A stretch of DNA of 64,000 nt from NCBI GenBank assembly GCA_036268485.1, contig DATAUC010000109.1, positions 186,001-250,000 on the forward strand, given 5' to 3'. This stretch comes from Bog-473 sp036268485 (GTDB lineage: Bacteria; Actinomycetota; Acidimicrobiia; Acidimicrobiales; RAAP-2). The position numbers and the translations under genes were made by a program. The notes beneath the pieces were generated by a model. That model was not told where the DNA came from and made no database searches. It worked only from the letters and a program-made list of their open reading frames with translations. This document shows positions 8,982 to 17,754 of the stretch, one piece after another (position 1 is the stretch's first letter; every line of letters begins with the position of its first letter).

Positions 8982-8995
8982 TTTTGATACCGAAG
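8982..8995. promoter_or_regulatory. candidate operator, copy 2 of the motif at 5207-5220
   Basis: TTTTGATACCGAAG lies in the 143-bp region between the divergent P450 genes, just upstream of the ribosome-binding site of the minus-strand one. It differs from the copy at 5207-5220 at two positions over 14 bases. Both copies sit between divergent genes of the same catabolic island, which argues for a common regulator. No experiment supports it. Confidence 0.35.
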
Positions 8996-9104
8996 GAAAC
9001 TCTAGGGGGACCACTCGGGATCGCGCCGAGCCGGCCAACCCTTGCCTCTCTCTGATATTGGTGCCATGATTCTGACACGAATATTCGCAAAGTGTGGGGA
9101 GCTC

Positions 9105-10307
9105 ATGGACAGCATCAGCACAAACGACGTCTATTGGGATCCGTACAACGTCGAGATCACGGCCGATCCCTACCCGGTCTACCGGCGGCTCCGCGAGGAG
9201 GCGCCGCTCTATTACAACAGCGAGCATGACTTCTATGCGCTGAGCCGCTACCAGGACGTTGAGCGAGCATTGCTGAATCCGCAGACCTTCATTTCGGGCA
9301 AAGGTGGGATTCTCGAGTTGATCCGAGCCAACATCGAGATGCCTCCCGGCGTGTTCATCTTCGAGGACCCGCCGGCGCACACCATCCACCGAAGATTGAT
9401 GTCCCGCGTGTTCTCACCACGCTCGGTGGCCGCACTCGAAGACAAGGTCCGGGCCTACTGCGCCCAGTGCCTCGATCCGTTGATCGGATCCGATCGATTC
9501 GACGTCATTGCCGAGCTCGGCAGCTATGTGCCGATGAGGACCATCAGCATGCTGTTGGGTATTCCCGAGGGCGCGCAAGAAACCATCCGTGACCAGGTTG
9601 ACGCCAACCTGCGCACGGAGGCCGGCAAGCCCATGGAGGTCTCCACGGATCAGCCCTTTGTCAGCGGCTCGAGCTTCGCTGAATTTATCGACTGGCGCAT
9701 GGAACATCCCGCTGACGATCTGATGACCGATCTCTTGCAGGCGGAGTTCACCGACGAGACCGGAAAGACCCGACGCATGGAGCGGTCCGAGCTCTTGATC
9801 TACCTGGAGGTCATAGCGGGGGCAGGCAACGAGACCACCAACCGTCTGATCGGGTGGACGACGAAGGTCCTGGCCGAACACCCCGACCAGCGCCGTGAGT
9901 TGGCGGCTGACCCGTCGCTCATTCCCAATGCCATAGAGGAGATCCTTCGCTTCGAACCACCGGCCCATCACATGGCGCGAGTGGTGGACCAGGACATTGA
10001 GCTGCATGGCAAGACGTTGACCAAAGACGACATCGTCATCTTCCTGGTCGGATCGGCCAACCGTGATGATCGCAAGCATGCGAACGGAGACTCCTTCGAC
10101 ATTCACCGGACGATCGGGCAGACGCTGACCTTTGGCAACGGGATCCATCTCTGCCTGGGTGCCGCCTTGGCTCGGCTGGAAGGTCGAATCGTGCTTGATG
10201 AGTTCCTGAAGCGCTTCCCAGATTGGGACATCGATCTCTCAGACGCCCACCTATCCCCCACCTCGACCGTTCGGGGCTGGGAGACCTTGCCCGTTGTCGT
10301 CGGATAA
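9105..10307 (+). CDS. cytochrome P450
   Basis: A second P450 of 400 residues. Motifs are AGAGNETTNRL (I helix), EEILRFEPP (ExxR) and FGNGIHLCLGAALARLEG with the heme Cys at about residue 350. ATG 9105 has GGGGAG upstream; in-frame codons back to 9042 would reach into the shared promoter region. The gene is divergent from the first P450 and overlaps or abuts the TetR gene downstream, so the TetR protein probably controls one or both P450s. The sequence is of the CYP107/CYP125-like soluble type by eye, but I do not assign a family. Confidence 0.93.
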   Translation: MDSISTNDVYWDPYNVEITADPYPVYRRLREEAPLYYNSEHDFYALSRYQDVERALLNPQTFISGKGGILELIRANIEMPPGVFIFEDPPAHTIHRRLMSRVFSPRSVAALEDKVRAYCAQCLDPLIGSDRFDVIAELGSYVPMRTISMLLGIPEGAQETIRDQVDANLRTEAGKPMEVSTDQPFVSGSSFAEFIDWRMEHPADDLMTDLLQAEFTDETGKTRRMERSELLIYLEVIAGAGNETTNRLIGWTTKVLAEHPDQRRELAADPSLIPNAIEEILRFEPPAHHMARVVDQDIELHGKTLTKDDIVIFLVGSANRDDRKHANGDSFDIHRTIGQTLTFGNGIHLCLGAALARLEGRIVLDEFLKRFPDWDIDLSDAHLSPTSTVRGWETLPVVVG

Positions 10308-10941
10308 CGACGCCGTGGCGGCGGACGGTGCGGCGCATCAGGCGCGTCGCTATGACAGCACGCTTCGCCGCGAACGGGCCGCCCAAACGCGGCGGCGGAT
10401 CGTGGACGCTGGAGTCGAGCTACTACACGGCACCGATGTTCGGAATTGGGATGTCCTGTCCATCCGCGCCGTGGCCAAGCGGGCCGGAGTTAACGAACGG
10501 ACGGTGTACCGGCATTTCGGGAATGAGCGTGGACTGCACGATGCCGTGATGGGCGGGCTGGAGGAGCAGGCCGGAGTGGTTCTCGAAGGCATGCGTCTCG
10601 AAGACGTCACCAAAGTGACGACCCGCATCTTCGAGCATGTGTCGTCGTTTCCGCTGGGTCCGGACCGGGTTCTCGATCCGACCCTGTCCGAAGCCAGTCA
10701 ACGGGTACACGCAGCGTTACTGGAGGCGGTGTCGGCCAGCACGACCAGTGATGGGTGGTCGACCGAGGACCGCACCATGGTGGCCGGGATGCTGGACGTC
10801 CTTTGGAGCGTGAGCGCATACGAACGCCTGGTGCGCGACTGGCAGCTCACACCCGAGCGAGCCATTGCGGCGGTCAACTGGGTCATGCAGATGGTGGAAT
10901 CCGCCGTAGCCCAGGGACACGCACCATCACAACGGAGCTGA
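10294..10941 (+). CDS. TetR/AcrR-family transcriptional regulator
   Basis: A 215-residue regulator with the N-terminal TetR helix-turn-helix: RRIVDAGVELL, then LSIRAVAKRAGVNERTVYRH. The C-terminal part is divergent, as usual for the ligand domain. The first possible start is TTG 10294, which overlaps the P450 stop (10305-10307); GTG 10315 just downstream is equally possible, and neither has a strong Shine-Dalgarno. The overlap suggests co-transcription with the P450. The candidate operators at 5207 and 8982 are possible targets. Confidence 0.88.
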   Translation: MSSDNDAVAADGAAHQARRYDSTLRRERAAQTRRRIVDAGVELLHGTDVRNWDVLSIRAVAKRAGVNERTVYRHFGNERGLHDAVMGGLEEQAGVVLEGMRLEDVTKVTTRIFEHVSSFPLGPDRVLDPTLSEASQRVHAALLEAVSASTTSDGWSTEDRTMVAGMLDVLWSVSAYERLVRDWQLTPERAIAAVNWVMQMVESAVAQGHAPSQRS

Positions 10942-11034
10942 ATCCCCGGTTGGATATGACGTGCTTCGCAAGATCGAATACGTTTCCGCAAGTAACGAGC
11001 CGACTACAGCTGTCGTCCGAAAGGAATGAGTGCC

Positions 11035-11793
11035 ATGGAGATCCGAGGAAAAAAGGCTGTCATCGTTGGAGGCGCCTCGGGAATGGCCAAGGCCAGCGCG
11101 GAATTGCTCCATCAGAAGGGCGCCACCGTCGCCATCTTGGACCTTCCGAATTCAGCGGGAGCAGAGGTAGCCAAAGAGCTCAACGGCACCTTCCACCCCG
11201 TCAACGTCACGGATGAAGCTGAGGTCGAGAGTGCACTAAGCGCGGCCCTCGACGCGCTCGGGGAACTTCATATCGCAGTCAATACGGCGGGCGGCGGCAC
11301 GGCTAGGCGCACTCTTTCCAAGGACGGCCCGCACCCTCTGGACGAGTTTCGGCGCGTCATTGAACTGAACCTGATTGCGACGTTCAATCTCAACCGCCTC
11401 CAGGCCTCCCATATGTCGACCAATGAACCCGAAGACGGTGAGCGTGGTGTAATTATCGACACCGCGTCCATCGCCGCCTTTGAAGGTCAGATTGGTCAGG
11501 TGGCCTACACGGCCGCCAAGGCTGGCATCGCCGGCATGGCGCTGACCATGGCCCGAGACCTGGGGAGTCTAGGAATCCGCGTCCTGGCCATTGCTCCCAG
11601 CCTCTTCACCACTGGCATCACGGAGGGTATCCCCGACGAATTCGCCGCGGCCCTGACCAAGGATGCCGCCTTCCCGAAAAGAATGGGACGACCGGAAGAG
11701 TACGGGCGACTGGCCGTGGCCATCGTTGAAAACCCCATGCTCAATGGCTCCTGCATACGACTCGATGGGGGTCAACGCTTCGCCCCCAGGTAG
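11035..11793 (+). CDS. short-chain dehydrogenase/reductase (SDR)
   Basis: A 252-residue SDR with a slightly unusual cofactor loop (VGGASGMA in place of TGxxxGIG), followed by ILDLPNSAG, where the Asp points to NAD. The catalytic residues are Ser in DTASIAAFEG and YxxxK in YTAAK. The pattern around it, including EGQIGQVAYTAAKAGIAGM, resembles type 2 (HSD17B10-like) 3-hydroxyacyl-CoA dehydrogenases, so an acyl-CoA substrate is possible (inference). I chose ATG 11035 because AAGGA lies at a proper distance; ATG 11026 directly abuts the AAGGA. It is convergent with the acyl-CoA ligase at 11817. Confidence 0.9.
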   Translation: MEIRGKKAVIVGGASGMAKASAELLHQKGATVAILDLPNSAGAEVAKELNGTFHPVNVTDEAEVESALSAALDALGELHIAVNTAGGGTARRTLSKDGPHPLDEFRRVIELNLIATFNLNRLQASHMSTNEPEDGERGVIIDTASIAAFEGQIGQVAYTAAKAGIAGMALTMARDLGSLGIRVLAIAPSLFTTGITEGIPDEFAAALTKDAAFPKRMGRPEEYGRLAVAIVENPMLNGSCIRLDGGQRFAPR

Positions 11794-11816
11794 GCCCAGT
11801 CGAGTGGAAGGACTGC

Positions 11817-13439
11817 TCAGACGGTGCCGTCACGAAGACGGTCTCGGAGCACGAACTTTTGCACCTTGCCAGAAGAAGTGCGTGGAAGTTCCACGACCGC
11901 AATCACCTCTTCCGGCCATTTCTGACGAGCCAGCCCCGCAGCCTCCAGGTGGTCCCGCAATTCATCGAGCGTCGGGGGTGGGTGGTCCCCAACCATCCGG
12001 ACGAACGCTGCTGCATGCTCACCCATGCGTACGTCGGGTGCGGCGACTACCGCGACTTCGGCCACTCCGGGAACTGTCAGGAGCACTTCCTCGACTTCAG
12101 CGGCGCTGATGTTCTCTCCACCTCGAATGATGACATCGGAGATGCGGTCGGTAATCGATAGATAGCCGTCGGTGTCGAGAACCCCGACGTCTCCTGTGTG
12201 ATACCAGCCGTCATCGTCGAAGACCTTGGCAGTCAGCGCAGCGTCGGTATACCCGAGGAAGCATTCAGGCCCACGAGAGAGGATTTCACCCGGTTCTCCA
12301 ATGCCGACCTCTTGGCCGTCTAGGTCTATGAGCTTGATCTCGTTGCCAGGCAAGGTTCGGCCGGCCGTGGAGAGCCGCTTCTCAAGAGGATCGGCATAGT
12401 TGCATCCTGTGATCGAGGGCTGTTCAGTTGATCCGTACATCGAATACATGATCAACCCGAGCTTCGTCGCCCGCTCGACAACCGCACGAGGTACTGGTGC
12501 ACCACCCATGCCTTGGTAGTGCAATCGCGCCAGGTGGTTCTCCCCAAAACGAGGATCGTCGAGAAGACTCAGGAGGAAGTAGGGCGCGCCACCACCGGCA
12601 GACAGGTTTTCGGACTCAATGAGACCGAGAACACTCCCGGGATCCCACTGATCAAGCAAGTGCACCGGCCGACCAAGCGATACTGGGATCAAGAGTGCGC
12701 CGAGCATGCCGATGGCATGACTTATCGGATTTGCGATGAGATTCGGCAGCTGGGAAGGCGGCTGAGCGGCACCAAGTTGCGCGATTTCGGCACAGACCGT
12801 CTGGTGCGAATGGATCACACCCTTCGGATTGGCCGTGGTTCCGGACGTCCAGCCGATCAGAGCCGGAGCGGCCGGATCAACGGGCAGCGGATACTCGGCG
12901 GGATCGGCCGTGAGGAGCTCGTCAAATCCCATGCTGCCGACAGGACCACTGCCATCGACCACCACGATCTGCATCTCCGGCGGGACAGCGATCGCCTTCA
13001 GATTGGCCAGAAAGTCCTGGTGGCCGAACCGAGTAGCCGTCACATGCACCCGCGGTTGGCACTGGTCGAGGATGTACGCCGTTTCCTTCGTTCCGTAGAT
13101 GTGGACGATCGGAGCAACGACTGCCCCCACCAGCGCCGCTGCATAAAAGGTCACCGCCCCCTCCAGCCAATTCGGCGTTTGAAAACTGACGACATCTCCT
13201 TGGCCCACGCCGCACCTGACGAGACCAGACGCAGCCCGACGAGCCAGATGGAGCACATCGCCGAACGTTCCTCGCCAAGGGCGCGACTGAGAATGAATGA
13301 CAAAAGGCAGCGTCGAATTGGCCGCCAATCTGTCCGAAATTCGCTGGCCAAGACTTTGTTGTGTCCACCAGCCCTCAGCGACGAATCGCTGACGTTCCGC
13401 CAACGAGATCTCGCGTGTCTTCCAAGCTGACTGTCCCAT
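11817..13439 (-). CDS. AMP-dependent acyl-CoA synthetase/ligase
   Basis: An ANL-superfamily adenylating enzyme of about 540 residues that would activate a carboxylic acid to its CoA thioester using ATP. The P-loop-like motif is GWTSGTTANPKGVIHSH, then YGSTEQPSI, YHTGDVG and the C-terminal hinge DRISDVIIRGGENIS, with the catalytic Lys near the end in SSGKVQKF. ATG 13439 is my choice; a TTG at 13463 lies in frame, but the GGGGAGG just after it would then be inside the gene. It is divergent from the SDR at 13664 across about 220 bases. The substrate could be a side-chain acid or an aryl acid. Confidence 0.92.
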   Translation of the reverse strand: MGQSAWKTREISLAERQRFVAEGWWTQQSLGQRISDRLAANSTLPFVIHSQSRPWRGTFGDVLHLARRAASGLVRCGVGQGDVVSFQTPNWLEGAVTFYAAALVGAVVAPIVHIYGTKETAYILDQCQPRVHVTATRFGHQDFLANLKAIAVPPEMQIVVVDGSGPVGSMGFDELLTADPAEYPLPVDPAAPALIGWTSGTTANPKGVIHSHQTVCAEIAQLGAAQPPSQLPNLIANPISHAIGMLGALLIPVSLGRPVHLLDQWDPGSVLGLIESENLSAGGGAPYFLLSLLDDPRFGENHLARLHYQGMGGAPVPRAVVERATKLGLIMYSMYGSTEQPSITGCNYADPLEKRLSTAGRTLPGNEIKLIDLDGQEVGIGEPGEILSRGPECFLGYTDAALTAKVFDDDGWYHTGDVGVLDTDGYLSITDRISDVIIRGGENISAAEVEEVLLTVPGVAEVAVVAAPDVRMGEHAAAFVRMVGDHPPPTLDELRDHLEAAGLARQKWPEEVIAVVELPRTSSGKVQKFVLRDRLRDGTV

Positions 13440-13663
13440 CAGGCTCGCTGCGACCTCCCCCAACCCAGGCTCTTACCCGGGAGATTCGACTATATCTAAC
13501 GAGTGAGACACCGTTCCGTCCCTGGTCTACAGCATCGCCAGCAGAAGCGGAGCTGGAGACAACCGACTTTGTTATTTGCCCCACACACTCGAAATCACAA
13601 TCGGATCTGCTTCGTAGAATGCCGGGTACATCCCAAGCCCTATCTATCTATTGAAGGAATGCC

Positions 13664-14611
13664 ATGCAACGTGACCTTCACCATGAACAGGCACTCTCAC
13701 TGATGCAGACACATCCTGATCGTGTGAAAACAGGCACGGCGGTGGTGACGGGCGCCAGGGGCATCGGGTACGAAGTGGGTCGAGGGTTGGCGCGGGCCGG
13801 ATTTCACGTCGTCTTCGGCGTCCGCAACCCTGAGCTCGGTGAAAAGGCGGTACGCGCTCTTTGCACCGACATCCCGCAGGCTGAAGTGACGCATCAGCGG
13901 TTGGACCTGGCTGATCTGAGTTCGGTCGCCGAATTCGGAATGGGTATGCGGTCTCGTCATGAAACACTTGAGGTACTCGTCAACAATGCTGGCATTGTCA
14001 TGCCACCAAATCGAGAAACCACGGCGGATGGATTCGAGCTGCACTTCGGTACCAATCACCTCGGCCACTTTGCACTTGTCTCGGCGTTGTTGCCACTCCT
14101 GAAGGCCGCCGACAAGCCACGAGTTGTGGTCGTAGGAAGTCTGGCGCATCGCCGAGCGAAGATCGACTTCGATGACCTGCAATCTGAGCGTAACTACCAA
14201 CCTTTCAAGGCATATGGACAGTCAAAATTGGCCAACTTGCTGTTCATGGCCGAACTACAAAGGCGCAGTGATGCGGGCGGTTGGACCCTGACGGCAGCCG
14301 GAGCCCACCCCGGTTTCGCCCGGACTGAAGCCATTCTGCGATCCGATGACGGCCTGGCCAAGCGAGTGTTCACTCGAGCGATGTCGGGATTGATACCGAC
14401 AGCCGCCAGCGCGGCTCGGCCGATCGTATTTGCTGGTTTGTCACCCGAGGTGAGCCCAGCGGGCTACTACGGGCCATCGGGACCCGGAGAGATTGCTGGT
14501 CGAGCTGGTCCGGCCAAGCTCTCAGCACTCGCTCTTAACCCCGAACTCTCGGCCAGATTGTGGCGTCTGTCCGAGAAGCTCACGGGAGCCAGCTTTGCCG
14601 CTGAAGGTTGA
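13664..14611 (+). CDS. short-chain dehydrogenase, retinol-dehydrogenase/WWOX-like
   Basis: A 315-residue SDR longer than the classical form. It has TGARGIGYEVGRGLARAG for the cofactor, VRNPELGEKA suggesting NADP, NNAGIV, a Ser in VVVGSLAHRR and YxxxK in YGQSK. The long insertion and the TNHLGHFALVSALLPLL segment are typical of the retinol dehydrogenase/protochlorophyllide-reductase-like SDR branch. AAGGA precedes ATG 13664 by 5 bases. It reads divergently from the acyl-CoA ligase and toward the helicase, with a separate transcription unit likely. Confidence 0.88.
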   Translation: MQRDLHHEQALSLMQTHPDRVKTGTAVVTGARGIGYEVGRGLARAGFHVVFGVRNPELGEKAVRALCTDIPQAEVTHQRLDLADLSSVAEFGMGMRSRHETLEVLVNNAGIVMPPNRETTADGFELHFGTNHLGHFALVSALLPLLKAADKPRVVVVGSLAHRRAKIDFDDLQSERNYQPFKAYGQSKLANLLFMAELQRRSDAGGWTLTAAGAHPGFARTEAILRSDDGLAKRVFTRAMSGLIPTAASAARPIVFAGLSPEVSPAGYYGPSGPGEIAGRAGPAKLSALALNPELSARLWRLSEKLTGASFAAEG

Positions 14612-14716
14612 AGTCAGGGTGGTCTGGCATTCATCAAGATGCCGCTGCAGCATCGTGCCGTAGACTGTGTTCCCGTTGGTGCATCCCGCACCGCCCCGCT
14701 AAGAGCAAGGACCGCG

Positions 14717-16390
14717 GTGGCTGAGCTGACCACGGAACAACAACCCATCACCTTCGCCGAATTGGGCCTGCGCCCCGAACTGCTCGACGCGCTCGCCACA
14801 CTGGGCTACGAGGAGCCGACACCTATCCAGGCGGCGGCCATCCCCGTCCTGCTGAAGGGACAGGACATGCTCGGGCAAGCCGCCACGGGGACGGGAAAGA
14901 CGGCAGCGTTCGCTCTCCCAATCCTGCAACTGCTTGCAGCCGGCGAGCGAGGTCGCGAGCCCATTGCATTGGTCTTGGTGCCAACCCGTGAACTCGCTAT
15001 GCAGGTCTCAGAGGCCCTGCACCACTACGGCCGCCAGCTCGGAGTTCGTGTTGTCCCGATCTACGGTGGCCAACCCATCGGCCGTCAGCTGCGGTCGCTT
15101 GAAGCCGGCGTCGACGTGATCGTGGCCACACCTGGCCGCGCGCTCGACCACCTACGGCGCCGCACACTGCGTCTCGCTTCGCTGCAGGTGATGGTTCTGG
15201 ACGAGGCCGACGAAATGCTCGATATGGGCTTTGCCGAGGACCTCGAGGCGATCTTCGCCGAGACGCCAGAGAGTCGTCAGACAGTGCTCTTCTCGGCCAC
15301 GCTCCCCAAGCGCATTGACGCCATAGCTCGCAAGCATCTCCGCGACCCGGCCCGCATCCGCATCATGGATGAGGTACGCAGCAGCGAGGAGTCGCCCCGG
15401 GTACGGCACTCCGCCTATGTGGTCCAGCGTGCCCACAAAGCGGCCGCCCTCGGGCGCATACTCGACATCGAGTCCCCAACAGCGGCCCTCGTCTTCTGCC
15501 GGACCCGCGAGGCCGTAGACGGCCTCACCGAGACGCTCAACGGTCGCGGCTACCGCTCCGAAGCGCTGCACGGCGGGATGAGCCAGGAGCAGCGGGACCG
15601 GGTGATGGGGCGCCTGCGGGCCGGAACCGCCGACCTCCTGATCGCTACCGACGTAGCCGCACGCGGCCTCGATATCGAACAGCTCTCTCACGTTGTAAAC
15701 TACGACGTGCCCTCCTCGGTGGATTCCTACGTCCACCGCATGGGGCGGGTCGGACGCGCTGGGCGAGAAGGCGTAGCCATCACATTGGCCGAACCGCGCG
15801 AGCACCGGATGCTCAAGACGATCGAGCAGGTGACCAAGCAGAAGATCACCGTCGAAAAGATTCCCACGGTGGCGGACCTACGTGAGCGACGGCTCGACCT
15901 CACCCGCGCCGCTCTGCGCGAAAGCATCCTTGAAGACGACTTGGACAGCTTCCGCGTCGTCGTCGAGTCGCTAGCCGAAGAGTTCGACGTGATGGAAGTG
16001 GCGCTGGCCGCAGTCAATCTGGCCCATGCCGCAATTGGGGGGGCCGACGATGGGGAAGACATCCCCGACGTGGTCGTCTCGGCGTCACCCAAGGGACCAG
16101 CTAGCGACGGCCGCCCAGGTCGAAGCCAGCGAGCCGCCGCAGGGGGTGGACCGGGGAAGACTCGGCTCTACGTCAGCCTCGGGCGCGAGGCGGGTCTGCG
16201 GCCTCAAGATCTCGTCGGTGCCATCACGGGCGAAACCAGCCTCAGCGGACGAGACATTGGCTCCATTGAGATTTCCGGGCGATTTTCCCTCGTCGACGTG
16301 CCCGAAGGCACCGCCGACGAGGTGATCGAGGCGCTGCGCGGCACCAAAATCAGGGGCAGGAAGGCCACCGTTCGCCGAGAGCGCTTCTAG
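14717..16390 (+). CDS. deaD: DEAD-box ATP-dependent RNA helicase (DeaD/CsdA type)
   Basis: A complete 557-residue DEAD-box helicase. Motifs in order: Q motif YEEPTPIQ, motif I ATGTGKT, PTRELAMQ, motif II DEAD, motif III SAT, then ATDVAARGLDI and HRMGRVGRAG. The C-terminal RNA-binding domain (KTRLYVSLGREAGLRPQD to the end) is the DbpA/CsdA type. Such helicases unwind structured RNA in ribosome assembly and cold response. I chose GTG 14717, with AAGGA five bases upstream; an in-frame ATG at 14639 would add 26 residues unlike the family. It stands alone among catabolic genes and is probably housekeeping. Confidence 0.95.
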   Translation: MAELTTEQQPITFAELGLRPELLDALATLGYEEPTPIQAAAIPVLLKGQDMLGQAATGTGKTAAFALPILQLLAAGERGREPIALVLVPTRELAMQVSEALHHYGRQLGVRVVPIYGGQPIGRQLRSLEAGVDVIVATPGRALDHLRRRTLRLASLQVMVLDEADEMLDMGFAEDLEAIFAETPESRQTVLFSATLPKRIDAIARKHLRDPARIRIMDEVRSSEESPRVRHSAYVVQRAHKAAALGRILDIESPTAALVFCRTREAVDGLTETLNGRGYRSEALHGGMSQEQRDRVMGRLRAGTADLLIATDVAARGLDIEQLSHVVNYDVPSSVDSYVHRMGRVGRAGREGVAITLAEPREHRMLKTIEQVTKQKITVEKIPTVADLRERRLDLTRAALRESILEDDLDSFRVVVESLAEEFDVMEVALAAVNLAHAAIGGADDGEDIPDVVVSASPKGPASDGRPGRSQRAAAGGGPGKTRLYVSLGREAGLRPQDLVGAITGETSLSGRDIGSIEISGRFSLVDVPEGTADEVIEALRGTKIRGRKATVRRERF

Positions 16391-16486
16391 CGGCCAGGTT
16401 TCCTAGCAAGAAGATTCAGTCCGGCCGGCAAACCCAGAGATAGCGCCGCCGAAGTGAAGTTCAGGTCGAAGGTCCAGAACCAGCAC

Positions 16487-17470
16487 TCAGGCGAAGGCGG
16501 GAAGGACCTCATGCTCAAACAGACGAAGGCTGGTCCAAGCCAACTCGGGCGGAATACCCCCACACATTGGGTGGAACATCGAGAATGCAAACGGGGAAGC
16601 CCGAAGCTCTTCGACGTATTCCTCAGGAGTCAGGACGACGTAGGAGCCCGTCGCCCGCAACTCCTCCACATCAGTGGCAACCCGGTATGGCGATCCGACG
16701 TTTGTCTGCGCCTGCCATGCACCGTAGGCATTTGTCTCGTGCAGAAAGTACGGCCCCATCTGTTCCCAGCCCGATTCGGAATCCTTGGCCAGAGCAACTG
16801 TCCGGTTCTGCCCAATGGGGCTCGGACCAGGATCGGACAATCCAAGAACCAACGACTCATCGCGGTAGACGTCCCAGACGTCGGAGATGGAGGGCAAAAA
16901 TCCGATACCCATCCGGGCGGCGCGCCGGGCCGCCACATCGCTGCTTCCGCCCATCGTGATCGAGGGCCCGCCTGGGCTGTAAGGCCCAGGGGTCACGTGG
17001 ACCAGCCGCCCACGGTACTCAAAGGGCTCCCCAGTGAAGGCACGCTGCAGCGTCTCGATGACTTCAATCACCCTCGATGCGCGCTCACGAAGTGGTACGG
17101 CGAACATCGCAAACTCCTCAGGCACATAGCCGGCAGCCACAATCACGTCGACCCGACCTCGGGTGAGTTGGTCCAGCACCAGCAGATCCTCGGCCGCGCG
17201 CAAGGGATCGTAGAACGGGGCGATCAGCGCAGCCAAAGTAAAGCGAACCTTGGTGGTTCGAGCTGCCATGGCGGCAACCATGGGAAGCGGGCTCGGGAGA
17301 TAGCCATCGGGCGAACCGTGATGTTCGGAGATGGCGATGGCAAGACATCCCAACTCATCAGCCCAAGTGGCCATGTCGAGGGCAGCCGCGTAACGGTCAG
17401 CCATGGTGATCCCGGCCAGAGCGGGGTTCCGAAAGTCGAAGCGGAGTCCGAAGAACACTTGTTCAGCCAT
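16487..17470 (-). CDS. LLM-class flavin-dependent oxidoreductase (luciferase-like)
   Basis: A 327-residue protein of the bacterial-luciferase-like TIM-barrel family. It shows ADELGCLAIAISEHHGSPDG (the family's SEHH segment), RFTLAALIAPFYDPLRAAED and a later ITMGGSSDVAARRAARMGIG. Members use FMNH2 or F420H2 for monooxygenation or hydride transfer; in actinobacteria F420 is common, but the cofactor cannot be decided here. The ATG is embedded in ATGGCTGA, overlapping the stop of a 43-codon gene upstream, so translation is coupled. It is convergent with the helicase, with 96 bases between. Confidence 0.88.
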   Translation of the reverse strand: MAEQVFFGLRFDFRNPALAGITMADRYAAALDMATWADELGCLAIAISEHHGSPDGYLPSPLPMVAAMAARTTKVRFTLAALIAPFYDPLRAAEDLLVLDQLTRGRVDVIVAAGYVPEEFAMFAVPLRERASRVIEVIETLQRAFTGEPFEYRGRLVHVTPGPYSPGGPSITMGGSSDVAARRAARMGIGFLPSISDVWDVYRDESLVLGLSDPGPSPIGQNRTVALAKDSESGWEQMGPYFLHETNAYGAWQAQTNVGSPYRVATDVEELRATGSYVVLTPEEYVEELRASPFAFSMFHPMCGGIPPELAWTSLRLFEHEVLPAFA

Positions 17471-17594
17471 TTGGATGTACCACGATACGCGGCGGACCTT
17501 CTGAGCGCCTCCTGAGCTCGAGCGCTTCGGGAACCTCGTAGAGAGTGATGCCTCTGCCCACGTATTGGCGGATCTCTCGGTTGAGTTCAGTCAT
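17463..17594 (-). CDS. small protein of 43 residues, coupled to the luciferase-like gene
   Basis: An ATG at 17594 with GAGGGG seven bases upstream opens a 43-codon frame ending in a TGA at 17463-17465 that overlaps the start of the LLM oxidoreductase by 8 bases (ATGGCTGA). The peptide begins MTELNREIRQYVGRGITLYE and is rich in charged residues, without a membrane segment. The start also overlaps a TGA of another short open stretch upstream (17591-17749), which lacks a convincing start. Good ribosome-binding site, overlap and clean frame argue for a real gene; I do not recognise it. It could alternatively be the C-terminal remnant of an older gene. Confidence 0.45.
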   Translation of the reverse strand: MTELNREIRQYVGRGITLYEVPEALELRRRSEGPPRIVVHPNG

Positions 17595-17754
17595 GCGTGC
17601 CCCTCGTCAGAGCCCATCACACCGCCCGCCAGTCGGAGGAGCACGCGGGCTGCTTCATTTCGCGTTATGACCCCGAGGTGCTTGGCTCCCTCACCGGGTC
17701 GAACCCCGAAACGACCGGATGGCTCGTCGTAGCGAGCCGGCTCTGATCAGAAGG

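Noticed and set aside
7783..9069. Long plus-strand open frame (428 codons) antisense to the first P450
   Set aside because: The minus strand encodes an unmistakable P450 with all motifs; the plus frame is a high-GC shadow without a known motif or ribosome site.
12513..13430. Plus-strand frame (305 codons) antisense to the acyl-CoA ligase
   Set aside because: The ANL motifs on the minus strand are clear; the plus frame is Arg/His-rich without domain signs.
17591..17749. Open stretch of about 53 codons upstream of the 43-codon gene (ends in an ATGA overlap)
   Set aside because: Protein-like in part (KHLGVITRNEAARVLLRLAG), but no suitable start codon or ribosome site after the preceding stop; probably the tail of a lost gene.
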